The notes: generated by a model from the sequence alone, not told the origin. Positions 34,284-42,612 are shown, numbered from the stretch's first letter. The stretch is 64,000 bases of DNA from Streptomyces musisoli (GCF_016741855.1 NZ_JAERRH010000003.1:248001-312000), one strand, 5' to 3'. Numbers and translations are program-made.

Positions 34284-34832
34284 ATGCGACGCACTGCCCG
34301 TCTCCTGGCCGGTACCGCGCTCGCCGTGACCGCCGCGGCACCCGCCCACGCCGCCGTGGACGCGGTCCGCCCGGCGCCTCACCTCCGGGACGCCCAGTCC
34401 GGCCGCCTGGACGTGTACCCGGCCACCGTGACGCCCGGCAGCCAGGTCACGGTGAACACGGCGGCGTGCGGGGAGTCCGGCGCCGCGACCGGGGACGCGG
34501 GCGCGGTCGGCGCCGGCACCTTCGCCCTGGCGCCCAGCACGCACGAGGGCGAGGCGATCGGCCAGTTCCGGGTGCCGCCGAGCGCGCAGCCGGGGACGTA
34601 CGAGATCGTCGCCAGGTGCGCCGAGGGGGACCGGCAGGTCTCGGGCGACCTGGTGGTGGCGTTGAGCGCGGCGCACGGGCAGGTGCAGCCGCGAGGAAGC
34701 GTGAAGACGGGGGTCGGCGGCGGACTCGGCCCCGACCCCGTGCAGACCGCGGCGGGTGTGGCGGCGCTGGCCGTCGCCGCCGCGGGCGGTACCTGGCTCC
34801 TGCATCGCCGGGCGAGAGGCGACGGGATCTGA
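34284..34832 (+). CDS. Secreted, membrane-tethered surface protein paired with a sortase
   Basis: 182 residues. A signal peptide (RRTARLLAGTALAVTAAAPAHA) is followed by an immunoglobulin-like beta domain (LDVYPATVTPGSQVTVNTAACGESGAATGD...FRVPPSAQPGTYEIVARCAEG) with a disulfide-capable cysteine pair, then a Gly-rich linker (KTGVGGGLGPDP), one C-terminal membrane helix and a basic tail RRARGDG. I see no LPXTG; the tail before the helix is GPDPVQTAAG. The sortase gene starts 122 bp downstream, a pairing common in Streptomyces. Whether the protein is that sortase's substrate is not shown. Confidence 0.75.
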   Translation: MRRTARLLAGTALAVTAAAPAHAAVDAVRPAPHLRDAQSGRLDVYPATVTPGSQVTVNTAACGESGAATGDAGAVGAGTFALAPSTHEGEAIGQFRVPPSAQPGTYEIVARCAEGDRQVSGDLVVALSAAHGQVQPRGSVKTGVGGGLGPDPVQTAAGVAALAVAAAGGTWLLHRRARGDGI

Positions 34833-34954
34833 CGGACACCCTCCGCTGTCCGTCCGCCGGTACCGCACATCCCGCCCCCTCCGGGTCCGACGCCCCTCGC
34901 GGCCCGGAGGGGGAGGGAGCCCGAAGGGGGTCCGTCCCCGGGAGAGGGGTTGGT

Positions 34955-35608
34955 ATGCGCAGGAGCGCCAGGGTTGCCGGGCGCGGCCGGAGCGCCCGGC
35001 TCGGCGACACCGCGATAGCCGCCGTCACCGTCATGGCCCTCGGCTCGGGTGTGTGGCTGGTGGGCGGCACCGGCACACACGCCCCGCCGCAGCCGACGGC
35101 AGCCGAGGGGCGCCCCGATCCGGTCGGTGAGCGCCGCGCGGCCCCCGGGCTGGCCCCCTCCGTGCCGGTCCGTGTCCGTATCCCCGCGATCCGGGTGAAC
35201 GCTCCCCTGACGGGCCTCGCCCTCACCCGCTCCGGCAGCCTGGACGCACCGCCCGCCAAGGAGAAGAACCTGGCCGGCTGGTACGAGGCCGGCACCACGC
35301 CCGGTGAGACGGGCACCGCGATCGTCGCCGGCCATGTCGACAACGCCGACGGCCCCGCCGTCTTCTACGACCTCGGCGCGCTCAGGCGCGGCGCCCGCAT
35401 CGAGGTGGACCGCGAGGACGGCACCGTGGCCCTGTTCACGGTGTACGCGGTGGAGGTGTACTCGGCCCGCGACTTCCCCGACGAGAAGGTGTACGGCACG
35501 GCCCTGCGCCCCGAACTCCGCGTCATCACCTGCGGCGGGGGCTACTCGAAGGCCACCGGCTACCAGGGCAACGTGGTGGTGTTCGCCCGTCTCACGGGGA
35601 GCCGCTGA
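34955..35608 (+). CDS. Class E/F sortase
   Basis: 217-residue cysteine transpeptidase of the cell envelope. A single N-terminal membrane segment (IAAVTVMALGSGVWLVGGTG) precedes the sortase barrel. The catalytic pair is His127 in VAGHVDN and Cys193 in RVITCGGGYSKATGYQGNVVVFA. In most class F enzymes an arginine follows the cysteine around GHYRDNVVV; here the stretch reads GYQGNVVVFAR, so the arginine is displaced or missing (Arg212 is the nearest). It may attach or trim surface proteins; the gene just upstream is the obvious partner. ATG 34955 with AGAGGGG upstream. Confidence 0.85.
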   Translation: MRRSARVAGRGRSARLGDTAIAAVTVMALGSGVWLVGGTGTHAPPQPTAAEGRPDPVGERRAAPGLAPSVPVRVRIPAIRVNAPLTGLALTRSGSLDAPPAKEKNLAGWYEAGTTPGETGTAIVAGHVDNADGPAVFYDLGALRRGARIEVDREDGTVALFTVYAVEVYSARDFPDEKVYGTALRPELRVITCGGGYSKATGYQGNVVVFARLTGSR

Positions 35609-35635
35609 GCCGCGGCGCGGGGCCGTCGCCGGCCC

Positions 35636-35980
35636 TCAGCGCGGGGCCCGTTCCCCGCCGAGGACGTGCTTCTCGCCCCACACCCCGAGCGGCGCCAGCG
35701 CCTCGTTCAGCTGGATGCCGATCCCGGTCAGCGAGTACTCGACGCGGGGCGGTACCTCGTCGTACTCCTCACGGTGCACGATGCCGTCGGCCTCCAGCTC
35801 GCGCAGCTGCGCGGCGAGCACCTTCTCCGTCACTCCCGGCAGCTGCCGCCGCAGCACGCCGAAACGGCGGGTGCCCTCGCCCAGCGCCCACAGGATCGAC
35901 ACCTTCCACTTGCCGTCGATGATGTCCATCGCCGCGTCGGTCCCGCACATGTACGCCCCCGGCCGCCGCCCCACCGGCAT
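35636..35980 (-). CDS. HxlR-family winged-helix regulator
   Basis: 114-residue HxlR-type regulator. The family sequence is recognisable: MDIIDGKWKVSILWALGEGTRRFGVLRRQLPGVTEKVLAAQLRELEADGIVHREEY (given here as GKWKVSILWALGEG, RFGVLRRQLPGVTEK and LRELEADGIVHRE), the winged helix that binds dimer operators. No conserved cysteine redox centre beyond Cys12. ATG 35980 with GGGGAG. It is divergent to the imine-reductase-like gene, with the palindrome CACTTCGAAGTG and a tandem repeat between them. Confidence 0.9.
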   Translation of the reverse strand: MPVGRRPGAYMCGTDAAMDIIDGKWKVSILWALGEGTRRFGVLRRQLPGVTEKVLAAQLRELEADGIVHREEYDEVPPRVEYSLTGIGIQLNEALAPLGVWGEKHVLGGERAPR

Positions 35981-36000
35981 GCTGCTCCCCCTTCTCGACC

Positions 36001-36120
36001 CGCACGCTTCACGACCCGTGCTTCACGATCCGCACGCTTCACGACCCGCGCTTCACGATCCGCACGCTTCACGGCCCGTGCTTCACGACCCGCGCGTCTC
36101 TACCCGCGCGCCTCCCGACC
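36001..36120. repeat. Four tandem 30-bp repeats in the HxlR/oxidoreductase gap
   Basis: Four 30-bp units beginning CGCACGCTTCACGACCCG, each made of two similar 15-bp halves (GCACGCTTCACGACC, GTGCTTCACGATCC). The last unit is decayed. It lies 21 bp upstream of the HxlR start and 80 bp upstream of the divergent gene. Confidence 0.9.
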
Positions 36121-36146
36121 TGCACGCTTCCCCGCCGGAAACCACC

Positions 36147-36158
36147 CACTTCGAAGTG
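36147..36158. promoter_or_regulatory. Palindrome CACTTCGAAGTG, candidate HxlR operator
   Basis: Perfect 12-bp palindrome 42 bp before the oxidoreductase start, followed by TACTTC. ACTT...AAGT half-sites are known for HxlR-family regulators, so binding by the adjacent regulator is likely. Confidence 0.5.
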
Positions 36159-36199
36159 CGTACTTCTGCGCGGCGGTTCCCCGGGCGAGCCTAGTCGCC

Positions 36200-37087
36200 A
36201 TGAACGACAACTCCCCTTCCCCTCTCCCCCGTACCCCCCTGACCCTGCTCGGCACCGGCGCCATGGGCACCGCGCTCGGGCGGGCCTGGCTCGCCGCCGG
36301 GCATCCGCTGACCGTCTGGAACCGCACGCCGGACCGTACGGCCGCGCTGACCGCCGAGGGAGCCGTGGCGGCCGCGAGCGCGGCGGAGGCGGTGGCCGCG
36401 AACCGGCTCGTCGTGGCCTGCCTGCTCGACGACGCCTCCGTCGGCGCCGCCCTGGAGGGCGCCGACCTGGCCGGCCGTGACCTGGTGAACCTCACCACCG
36501 GCACCCCCGCCGACGCCCGCGCCCGCTCCGCCTGGGCCGACGAGCGCGGCGCCCGTCTCCTGGACGGCGGGATCATGGCCGTACCGCCGATGATCGGCGC
36601 GCCCGGCGCCTTCGTGCTCTACAGCGGCCGGGCGGAGGTTTTCGAGGAGCACCGGGACACGCTCGCCGTCCCGGCCGGCACCGAGTACGTCGGCGCCGAC
36701 CCGGGCCTGGCCGCCCTGTACGACGTGGCCCTGCTGAGCGGGATGTACGGCATGTTCGCGGGGATCACGCACGCCTTCGCGCTGCTGCGCGGGACGGACG
36801 TGGCACCGAAGGACCTCGCCGCACTGCTCGTGCCCTGGCTGAACGCGATGGCCGGCGCGGCGCACGGCACGGCCGAACGGCTGGAGTCCGGCGACCACAC
36901 CTCCGCGGTGGTCTCCAGCCTGGCGATGCAGGTCGCGGGCAGCGGCACCCTGCTGCGCACGGCCGCGGAACAGGGGGTGAGCACGGAACTGCTCGCGCCG
37001 TTCCTGGAGTTGATGCGCCGCCGGCTGGCCGACGGCCACGGCGAGGAGGACACCAGCGGCCTGGTGGAGCTGCTGCGGACCCGGTGA
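36200..37087 (+). CDS. Imine-reductase-like NAD(P)-dependent oxidoreductase (beta-hydroxyacid dehydrogenase fold)
   Basis: 295 residues: N-terminal Rossmann fold with [19 protein letters not shown] and NRTPDRT (favouring NADPH), then a helical domain forming the dimer. It resembles both 3-hydroxyisobutyrate dehydrogenases and imine reductases. The lysine that beta-hydroxyacid dehydrogenases use is replaced here: the stretch reads [17 protein letters not shown], and the loop [16 protein letters not shown] is of imine reductase type. So imine or cyclic-imine reduction is the better guess, but the substrate is open. Controlled probably by the divergent HxlR gene. ATG 36200 lacks a strong ribosome site. 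Confidence 0.8.
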   Translation: MNDNSPSPLPRTPLTLLGTGAMGTALGRAWLAAGHPLTVWNRTPDRTAALTAEGAVAAASAAEAVAANRLVVACLLDDASVGAALEGADLAGRDLVNLTTGTPADARARSAWADERGARLLDGGIMAVPPMIGAPGAFVLYSGRAEVFEEHRDTLAVPAGTEYVGADPGLAALYDVALLSGMYGMFAGITHAFALLRGTDVAPKDLAALLVPWLNAMAGAAHGTAERLESGDHTSAVVSSLAMQVAGSGTLLRTAAEQGVSTELLAPFLELMRRRLADGHGEEDTSGLVELLRTR

Positions 37088-37182
37088 CCGCTCCCTTCGT
37101 CCGTTCCGGAGCCCGTTGTCAGTGGGTGCCGGTAGGGTCCCCTGCAAGTCGCCGTACATCGAGATCTACGGGGGGATCCGCC

Positions 37183-37635
37183 ATGAGTGACACCGTCGGC
37201 AACGCGTACGAGGGGTTCACGGCCGAGGAGCGGGCCGCGATGAAGGAGCACGCGCGGGAGCTGAAGACGGCGGCGCGCCGCACCTCGCGCGCGGACAAGG
37301 CGGCCGAGGCGGAGCGGGACGTGCTCGCGAAGATCGCCGAGATGGGGGACTCGGACCGGATCATGGCCGAGCGCGTCCACGCCGTCGTCACCGCCACCGC
37401 CCCGGCCCTCGCGCCGAAGCTCTGGTACGGGATGCCCGCCTACGCGCTGGACGGAAAGATCGTCTGCTTCTTCCAGAGCGCGGCGAAGTTCAAGGCGCGC
37501 TACGCGACGCTCGGTTTCAACGACCCGGCGCGGCTGGACGAGGGCGCGATGTGGGCGACCGGCTTCGCCCTGACCGAGGTGACGCCCGAGGTGGAGTCCC
37601 GCATCGCCGCCCTCGTCGCGCAGGCGGTGAGCTGA
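37183..37635 (+). CDS. DUF1801/YdhG-like small protein
   Basis: 150-residue cytoplasmic protein. The C-terminal half contains the DUF1801-type sequence [38 protein letters not shown] (given here as [13 protein letters not shown] and [13 protein letters not shown]), a fold shared with iron-binding frataxin-like proteins. The first third (about 10-50) is a highly charged helix ([31 protein letters not shown]). No enzyme activity is known. ATG 37183 with GGGGGAT. It follows the reductase by 95 bp on the same strand; a shared transcript is possible. Confidence 0.75.
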   Translation: MSDTVGNAYEGFTAEERAAMKEHARELKTAARRTSRADKAAEAERDVLAKIAEMGDSDRIMAERVHAVVTATAPALAPKLWYGMPAYALDGKIVCFFQSAAKFKARYATLGFNDPARLDEGAMWATGFALTEVTPEVESRIAALVAQAVS

Positions 37636-37680
37636 GCCGCCCGGCCCTCACACCCTGTGCCGCCGCCCGCTGAGGGCAGC

Positions 37681-37718
37681 GTTCCGCACGGGAAACAGAG
37701 GTGATGCCGCCGGGTAAC
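37681..37718 (+). promoter_or_regulatory. GlnR-type nitrogen-control box upstream of the nir operon
   Basis: Four half-sites on an 11-bp grid: GTTCC (37681), GAAAC (37692), GATGC (37703) and GTAAC (37714), each separated by six bases. This fits the Streptomyces GlnR consensus gTnAc-n6-GaAAc repeated twice; two of four half-sites are close to perfect. It ends 22 bp before the first gene of the operon. Confidence 0.6.
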
Positions 37719-37740
37719 GTCGGGGCCGCACGCTCGGGTC

Positions 37741-38958
37741 ATGACCTCGAATACGCGTGTGGTGGTGATCGGCGCCGGCCTCGCGGGCGTACGGCTCGCC
37801 CGGCGGCTCGGCGAGCTGGGTGCGCCGCCCGCGCTGCTCGTCGGCGAGGAGGAGCACGCGCCGTACAACCGCGTGCTGCTGGCCGAGGTGCTGGCCGGCC
37901 GGTACGCCCCGGAGGTGATCGCCCTCCCGCGGCCCGCCGGCCTGCTGCGCACCCGGGTCACCGCGATCGACCGGGCCGCCCGGACCCTCGCCTGCGCCGA
38001 CGGCACGTCGATCGGCTACGGCACACTGGTCCTGGCCACCGGCTCCAACCCGGTGCTGCCCCCGCTGCGCGGGCTGTTCGGCCCGGACCACCGGCTTCCC
38101 GAGGGCGTCCACGCGTTCCGCACCATGGACGACTGCCTGCGCCTGGCGCGGGCGGTCCGGCCGGGGGTGCGCGCGGTCGTCATCGGCGGCGGGCTGCTCG
38201 GGGTCTCCGCGGCCCGCGCGCTGGCCGTGCGCGGCGCCCAGGTGATGCTCGCCCAGCAGGCCGAGCGGCTCATGGAGCGCCAGCTCGACCCCGACGCCTC
38301 CCGCCTGGTGCTGCGGCACCTCACCGATCTGGGCGTCGAGGTGCACACCGAGTGCCGGGTGCGGGACGTGCGCTGCGTCGGCGGCACGGTCCGCTCGGTG
38401 GAGCTGGCCGACGGCTACGCGCTGGACGCCGACCTCGTGGTCCTGGCCTGCGGGGTCCGGCCCCGCACGGGTCTCGCCGAGCAGGCGGGCCTCGCCGTCC
38501 GCAAGGGCGTCCTCGTCGACGACGCGCTGCGCACCTCCGACCCGCACATCCACGCCGTCGGCGACTGCGCCCAGCACGACGGCACCGTCTACGGACTCGC
38601 CGCCCCGGCGCTCGAACAGGCCGACGCGCTCGCCGCGTTGCTCGCCGGTGACACCCGCGCCCGATATGGCGGCACCCGCTCCCTGACCCGGCTGACCCTC
38701 ACCGGCCCCGACTCCCCCTTCGACCTCGCCGCGTTCGGGGAGACCGAGCCCCGCCCCGGTGACGACGTCGTGCGGCTCGCCGACGCCACCCGGGGCACCT
38801 ACCGCAAGGTCGTCGTCCGCGACGACCGCCTGGTCGGCGGGGTCCTCGTCGGCGAACTGGGCACCGTCGGCGCGCTCGCCCGCGCCTGGGAGGGAGCAGA
38901 GCCGCTCCCCGACGACGGCCCCCTGCTCCACCTGCTCACCAACGATGGAGGCTCCTGA
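37741..38958 (+). CDS. FAD/NAD(P)-dependent oxidoreductase of the nitrite/nitrate reductase system
   Basis: 405-residue flavoprotein of the NirB N-domain/NasB type. Two dinucleotide folds are visible: VVVIGAGLAGVRLARRLGELG and VVIGGGLLGVSAARALAVRG, with IHAVGDCAQHDG as the second FAD motif, and a short C-terminal NirB-like tail domain. It most likely feeds electrons to nitrate or nitrite reductase, as its own gene opens the operon: the NirB gene starts directly after its stop (TGAATG). No iron-sulfur cysteines, so it needs a partner for electron transfer; NarB is the candidate. Weak ribosome site at ATG 37741. Confidence 0.85.
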   Translation: MTSNTRVVVIGAGLAGVRLARRLGELGAPPALLVGEEEHAPYNRVLLAEVLAGRYAPEVIALPRPAGLLRTRVTAIDRAARTLACADGTSIGYGTLVLATGSNPVLPPLRGLFGPDHRLPEGVHAFRTMDDCLRLARAVRPGVRAVVIGGGLLGVSAARALAVRGAQVMLAQQAERLMERQLDPDASRLVLRHLTDLGVEVHTECRVRDVRCVGGTVRSVELADGYALDADLVVLACGVRPRTGLAEQAGLAVRKGVLVDDALRTSDPHIHAVGDCAQHDGTVYGLAAPALEQADALAALLAGDTRARYGGTRSLTRLTLTGPDSPFDLAAFGETEPRPGDDVVRLADATRGTYRKVVVRDDRLVGGVLVGELGTVGALARAWEGAEPLPDDGPLLHLLTNDGGS

Positions 38959-41565
38959 ATGTCCGCCACCCTGGGGGCCACCCCCACGATCGTGCTCGTC
39001 GGCCACGGCATGGTCGGCCAGCGCTTCCTCGAAGCGCTCGCCGAGCGCGGCCTGACCGCCACGCACCGCGTGGTCGTGCTGTGCGAGGAGCCGCGTCCGG
39101 CCTACGACCGCGTCCAGCTCACCTCGTACTTCTCGGGCCGGACGCCAGAGGACCTCTCCCTGACCGACCTGGAGTTCATCAAGGACCACGGCATCGAGCT
39201 GCACGTCGGAGACCCGGCGGAGACGATCGACCGTGAGGCGAGGCGGGTGACCGCCCGCTCCGGTCTGGCCGTCGACTACGACGTCCTCGTACTGGCCACC
39301 GGCTCCTACCCGTTCGTACCGCCGGTGCCGAACAAGGACGCCGCCGGCTGTTTCGTCTACCGGACCATCGAGGACCTGCTGGCGATCGAGGAGTACGCGA
39401 GGAACGCGTCCACCGGTGCCGTCGTCGGCGGCGGCCTGCTCGGCCTGGAGGCGGCGGGCGCGCTCAAGGGCCTCGGACTGAACGCCCACATCGTGGAGTT
39501 CGCGCCGCGCCTGATGCCGGTACAGGTGGACGACGGCGGAGGCGCGGCCCTGCTGCGGACCATCGAGGAGATGGGCCTGACGGTCCACACCGGCGTCGGC
39601 ACCCAGGAGATCGTGACGGACGACTCCGGTGCGGTCACCGGCATGAAGCTGTCCGACGGCTCCGAACTCGCCACCGAACTGGTCGTGTTCAGCGCCGGAG
39701 TCCGCCCCCGCGACCAGCTGGCCCGCGACTGCGGCCTGGGGGTCGGCGAGCGCGGCGGCATCGCGGTCGACGAGCAGTGCCGTACCGTCACCGACCCGCG
39801 CGTGTTCGCGATCGGCGAGTGCGCCCTGGCCGCCGACGGCCGGGTGTACGGCCTGGTGGCGCCGGGCTACGAGCAGGCGGAGACCGCGGCGGCGACCATC
39901 GCGGCCGACGAGGCGTCCTTCACCGGCGCCGACCTGTCCACCAAGCTCAAGCTGCTCGGCGTCGATGTCGCCTCCTTCGGCGACGCGCACGGCACCACCG
40001 AGGACTGCCTGGACGTCGTCTACTCCGACTCGCGTGCGGGCCTGTACAAGAAGCTTGTCATCGGCCGGGACGGCACGCTGCTCGGCGGCATCCTGGTCGG
40101 CGACGCCGACGCCTACGGCACGCTGCGCGCGCTCACCGGCTCGGTGCCCCCCGTCTCCCCCGAGTCGCTCGTCCTGCCCGCCGGAGCCGGCTCGGGGGCC
40201 CAGCTCGGCCCGTCCGCCCTGCCGGACGACGCGATCATCTGCTCCTGCCACAACGTCAGCAAGGGCAGCATCCGCGGCGCGGTCACCGAGCACCGGTGCA
40301 CGACCGTGCCCGAGGTGAAGAAGTGCACCAAGGCCGGCACCGGCTGCGGCAGTTGTGTGAAGGTGCTGGGCCAGCTGGTCACCGCCGAGCTGGAGGCGTC
40401 CGGCGTCGAGGTCGACAAGGGACTGTGCGGCTGCTTCGCACAGACCCGCGAGGAGCTGTACGAGATCGTCCGCGCGCTGCGCCTCACGTCGTACCGGGAG
40501 CTGCTCGACCGGCACGGCCGTGAGGGCGCCCGGGGCGGTGACGGCTGCGAGGTGTGCAAGCCGGCCGTCGCCTCGATCATCGCCTCCCTCGCCCCGGCCA
40601 TCGGCGCGAGCGGCTATGTCCTGGACGGCGAGCAGGCGGCCCTCCAGGACACCAACGACCACTTCCTCGCCAACCTCCAGAAGAACGGCTCGTACTCGGT
40701 CGTGCCGCGCATCCCCGGCGGGGAGATCGCGCCCGAGAAGCTGATCGTCATCGGTGAGATCGCCCGGGACTTCGGCCTCTACACGAAGATCACCGGCGGT
40801 CAGCGGATCGACATGTTCGGCGCCCGGGTGGAGCAGCTTCCGCTGATCTGGGCCCGGCTGGTGGACGCCGGCTTCGAGTCGGGGCACGCGTACGGCAAGT
40901 CGCTGCGCACGGTGAAGTCCTGTGTGGGCTCGACCTGGTGCCGTTACGGCGTGCAGGACTCGGTGCGGATGGCGATCGACCTGGAGCTGCGCTACCGGGG
41001 CCTGAGGTCCCCGCACAAGCTGAAGTCGGCGGTCTCCGGCTGCCAGCGCGAGTGCGCGGAGGCCCAGTCGAAGGACTTCGGGGTGATCGCCACCGCCAAC
41101 GGCTGGAACCTGTACGTCGGCGGCAACGGCGGCGCCACCCCGCGCCACGCCGACCTGCTGGCGCAGGACCTGTCCGACGCCGAACTGGTCCGTCTGATCG
41201 ACCGGTTCCTGATGTTCTACATCCGCACGGCCGACCGCCTGGAGCGCACCAGCACGTGGCTGGAGCGCATCCCCGGGGGTCTGGAGCACGTACGGGACGT
41301 GGTGGTCCACGACTCGCTCGGCATCTGCGACGAGCTGGAGAAGCTCATGCGGTCGCATGTCGCCCACTACCGCGACGAGTGGGCGGAGACCGTGACCGAC
41401 CCCGAGAAGCTGGCCCGGTTCGTGTCCTTCGTGAACGCCCCGGACACCCCGGACCCGGTGGTCTCCTTCGTGCCCGAGCGCGACCAGATCAAGCCCGACC
41501 TGCCGCTGCTGTCCATCGGCATGCGGCCCGCCGACGACGTCCTGGAAGGAAGCGCCCAGCGATGA
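38959..41565 (+). CDS. nirB: Assimilatory nitrite reductase, large subunit
   Basis: NADH-dependent siroheme nitrite reductase making ammonium, 868 residues, cytoplasmic. Order: FAD domain (IVLVGHGMVGQRFLEALAE), NAD domain (VVGGGLLGLEAAGALKGLG), BFD-like 2Fe-2S domain with Cys428, Cys430, Cys463 and Cys466 (CSCHNVSKG, GTGCGSC), then the two nitrite/sulfite reductase halves. Siroheme and 4Fe-4S ligands are Cys655, Cys661, Cys695 and Cys699 (SCVGSTWCRYG, SGCQRECAEAQ). Start ATG follows GGAGG and overlaps nothing but abuts the previous stop. NirD overlaps by four bases. Upstream GlnR-like box suggests nitrogen control. Confidence 0.97.
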   Translation: MSATLGATPTIVLVGHGMVGQRFLEALAERGLTATHRVVVLCEEPRPAYDRVQLTSYFSGRTPEDLSLTDLEFIKDHGIELHVGDPAETIDREARRVTARSGLAVDYDVLVLATGSYPFVPPVPNKDAAGCFVYRTIEDLLAIEEYARNASTGAVVGGGLLGLEAAGALKGLGLNAHIVEFAPRLMPVQVDDGGGAALLRTIEEMGLTVHTGVGTQEIVTDDSGAVTGMKLSDGSELATELVVFSAGVRPRDQLARDCGLGVGERGGIAVDEQCRTVTDPRVFAIGECALAADGRVYGLVAPGYEQAETAAATIAADEASFTGADLSTKLKLLGVDVASFGDAHGTTEDCLDVVYSDSRAGLYKKLVIGRDGTLLGGILVGDADAYGTLRALTGSVPPVSPESLVLPAGAGSGAQLGPSALPDDAIICSCHNVSKGSIRGAVTEHRCTTVPEVKKCTKAGTGCGSCVKVLGQLVTAELEASGVEVDKGLCGCFAQTREELYEIVRALRLTSYRELLDRHGREGARGGDGCEVCKPAVASIIASLAPAIGASGYVLDGEQAALQDTNDHFLANLQKNGSYSVVPRIPGGEIAPEKLIVIGEIARDFGLYTKITGGQRIDMFGARVEQLPLIWARLVDAGFESGHAYGKSLRTVKSCVGSTWCRYGVQDSVRMAIDLELRYRGLRSPHKLKSAVSGCQRECAEAQSKDFGVIATANGWNLYVGGNGGATPRHADLLAQDLSDAELVRLIDRFLMFYIRTADRLERTSTWLERIPGGLEHVRDVVVHDSLGICDELEKLMRSHVAHYRDEWAETVTDPEKLARFVSFVNAPDTPDPVVSFVPERDQIKPDLPLLSIGMRPADDVLEGSAQR

Positions 41566-41912
41566 CCCTGGCAGTTGAGACGACCGACCTGAAGGTCCAG
41601 CTCCAGCTGGCCGACGACTGGTTCACGGTCTGCGACCTGAGCATGCTGGTCCCGGGCCGCGGGGTCGCGGCCCTGCTGCCGGACGGCCGCCAGGTGGCCG
41701 TCTTCCGTGACCGCTCCGACCGTCTGTACGCCGTCGACAACCGCGACCCGTTCACCGGCGCGGCCGTCCTCTCCCGCGGTCTGACCGGCACCCACGAGGG
41801 CCGCCCGTTCGTGGCGTCCCCGCTGCTGAAGCAGCGTTTCGACCTGGCCGACGGGCACTGCCTGGACGACGAGTCGGTGCGGGTGGCCGTGTACGAGGTA
41901 CGGACCCGCTAA
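41562..41912 (+). CDS. nirD: Nitrite reductase small subunit
   Basis: 116-residue Rieske-fold companion of NirB. The sequence VPGRGVAALLPDGRQVAVFRDRSDRLYAVDNRDPFTGAAVLSRG has the fold's DNRDPF loop but not the Cys-His pairs that would hold a 2Fe-2S cluster, as usual for NirD. It begins with ATGA overlapping the NirB stop, so translation is coupled, with GGAAGGA upstream. Ends in EVRTR; 41 bp later a regulator starts from a separate promoter. Confidence 0.95.
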   Translation: MTLAVETTDLKVQLQLADDWFTVCDLSMLVPGRGVAALLPDGRQVAVFRDRSDRLYAVDNRDPFTGAAVLSRGLTGTHEGRPFVASPLLKQRFDLADGHCLDDESVRVAVYEVRTR

Positions 41913-41917
41913 ATATC

Positions 41918-41946
41918 TTGACCGTTCGGTCCAGTAAGCCTAGCCT
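41918..41946 (+). promoter_or_regulatory. Promoter plus operator of a probably leaderless TetR gene
   Basis: TTGACC (41918-41923), 17 bases, TAGCCT (41941-41946) is close to the primary consensus. The ATG lies seven bases after the -10, so the A of ATG is the likely first base of the mRNA. The operator TTGACCGTTCGGTCCAG (41918-41934) covers the -35 and recurs, inverted, at 42579-42595. Confidence 0.6.
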
Positions 41947-41953
41947 TCAGGGC

Positions 41954-42538
41954 ATGGCCAGGACCAAGGAATTCGACCCGGACGCCGCGCTCCAGTCAGC
42001 CCTGGAGCTGTTCTGGCAGCGCGGCTACGAGGCGACGTCGATGGCCGACCTGGTGACCCACCTGGGGATCGGCAAGGCCAGCCTGTACGCCACCTTCGGC
42101 AGCAAGCACGAGCTGTACCTGAGGGCACTGGACCGGTACGGGCAGGCGCAGGACCCGCGGCTGACGCGCGAGCTGTCCCGGCCCGGCCCGGTCCTGCCGG
42201 CCGTGCGGGACCTGGTCCGGCGGTTCGCGGCCGAGGCCGCCGCCGAGACCACCCGCGGCCAGGGCTGCATGGTCACCAACGCGGCGGTCGAGCTGGCCCC
42301 GCACGACCGGGACGCCGCCCGCCGGGTGGAGCACAGCTGGGACACCCTGGAGACCCTGCTGCACTCCGCCCTGGTCCGCGCCCGGGCCCAGGGCGAACTG
42401 TCCGCGGACCGCGACCCCCTGACCCTCGCCCGCATGCTGCTGGTCCTGCTCCAGGGGCTGCGGGTGGTCGGCAAGGCGTCCGCGGAACCCGCCCGGGTAC
42501 GGGACGCGGCCGAGCAGGCGCTGGTCCTGCTGGACTGA
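41954..42538 (+). CDS. TetR-family regulator, probably leaderless
   Basis: 194-residue regulator. Helix-turn-helix: DPDAALQSALELFWQRGYEATSMADLVTHLGIGKASLYATFGSKHELYLRAL (shown here as ELFWQRGYEATSM and GIGKASLYATFGSKHELY), the form usual in regulators of oxidoreductases (AcrR/TetR_C_6-like). C-terminal ligand domain begins about 75 and has QGCMVTNAAVELAPHD. Start is MARTKEF at 41954; a longer frame from 41918 would read through the promoter. The same operator lies before the next gene, an SDR, so it likely represses itself and the SDR. A short palindrome terminator separates the two. Confidence 0.9.
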   Translation: MARTKEFDPDAALQSALELFWQRGYEATSMADLVTHLGIGKASLYATFGSKHELYLRALDRYGQAQDPRLTRELSRPGPVLPAVRDLVRRFAAEAAAETTRGQGCMVTNAAVELAPHDRDAARRVEHSWDTLETLLHSALVRARAQGELSADRDPLTLARMLLVLLQGLRVVGKASAEPARVRDAAEQALVLLD

Positions 42539-42544
42539 GAGCAC

Positions 42545-42564
42545 GCCTCCGCGGAGGCGGTTTT
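42545..42564 (+). terminator. Intrinsic terminator after the TetR gene
   Basis: Perfect 14-bp palindrome GCCTCCGCGGAGGC followed by GGTTTT. It ends the regulator's transcript before the SDR promoter. Confidence 0.75.
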
Positions 42565-42578
42565 CGCCTGCCTTCAAA

Positions 42579-42595
42579 CTGAACCGATCGGTCAA
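42579..42595 (-). promoter_or_regulatory. Second copy of the TetR operator, upstream of the SDR
   Basis: CTGAACCGATCGGTCAA on the plus strand, so reading TTGACCGATCGGTTCAG on the minus. It matches the operator of the TetR gene in all but two or three positions, with the perfect centre ACCGATCGGT. It lies 18 bp before the SDR start. Confidence 0.65.
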
Positions 42596-42612
42596 GAAAA
42601 GGGAACATCGCC

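Noticed and set aside
36001-36120. CRISPR array or coding repeat
   Set aside because: No spacers; translated frames give only low-complexity text without start and ribosome site.
41918-41953. Longer N-terminus for the TetR protein
   Set aside because: It would translate the -35/-10 and operator; MARTKEF is the normal start for this family.
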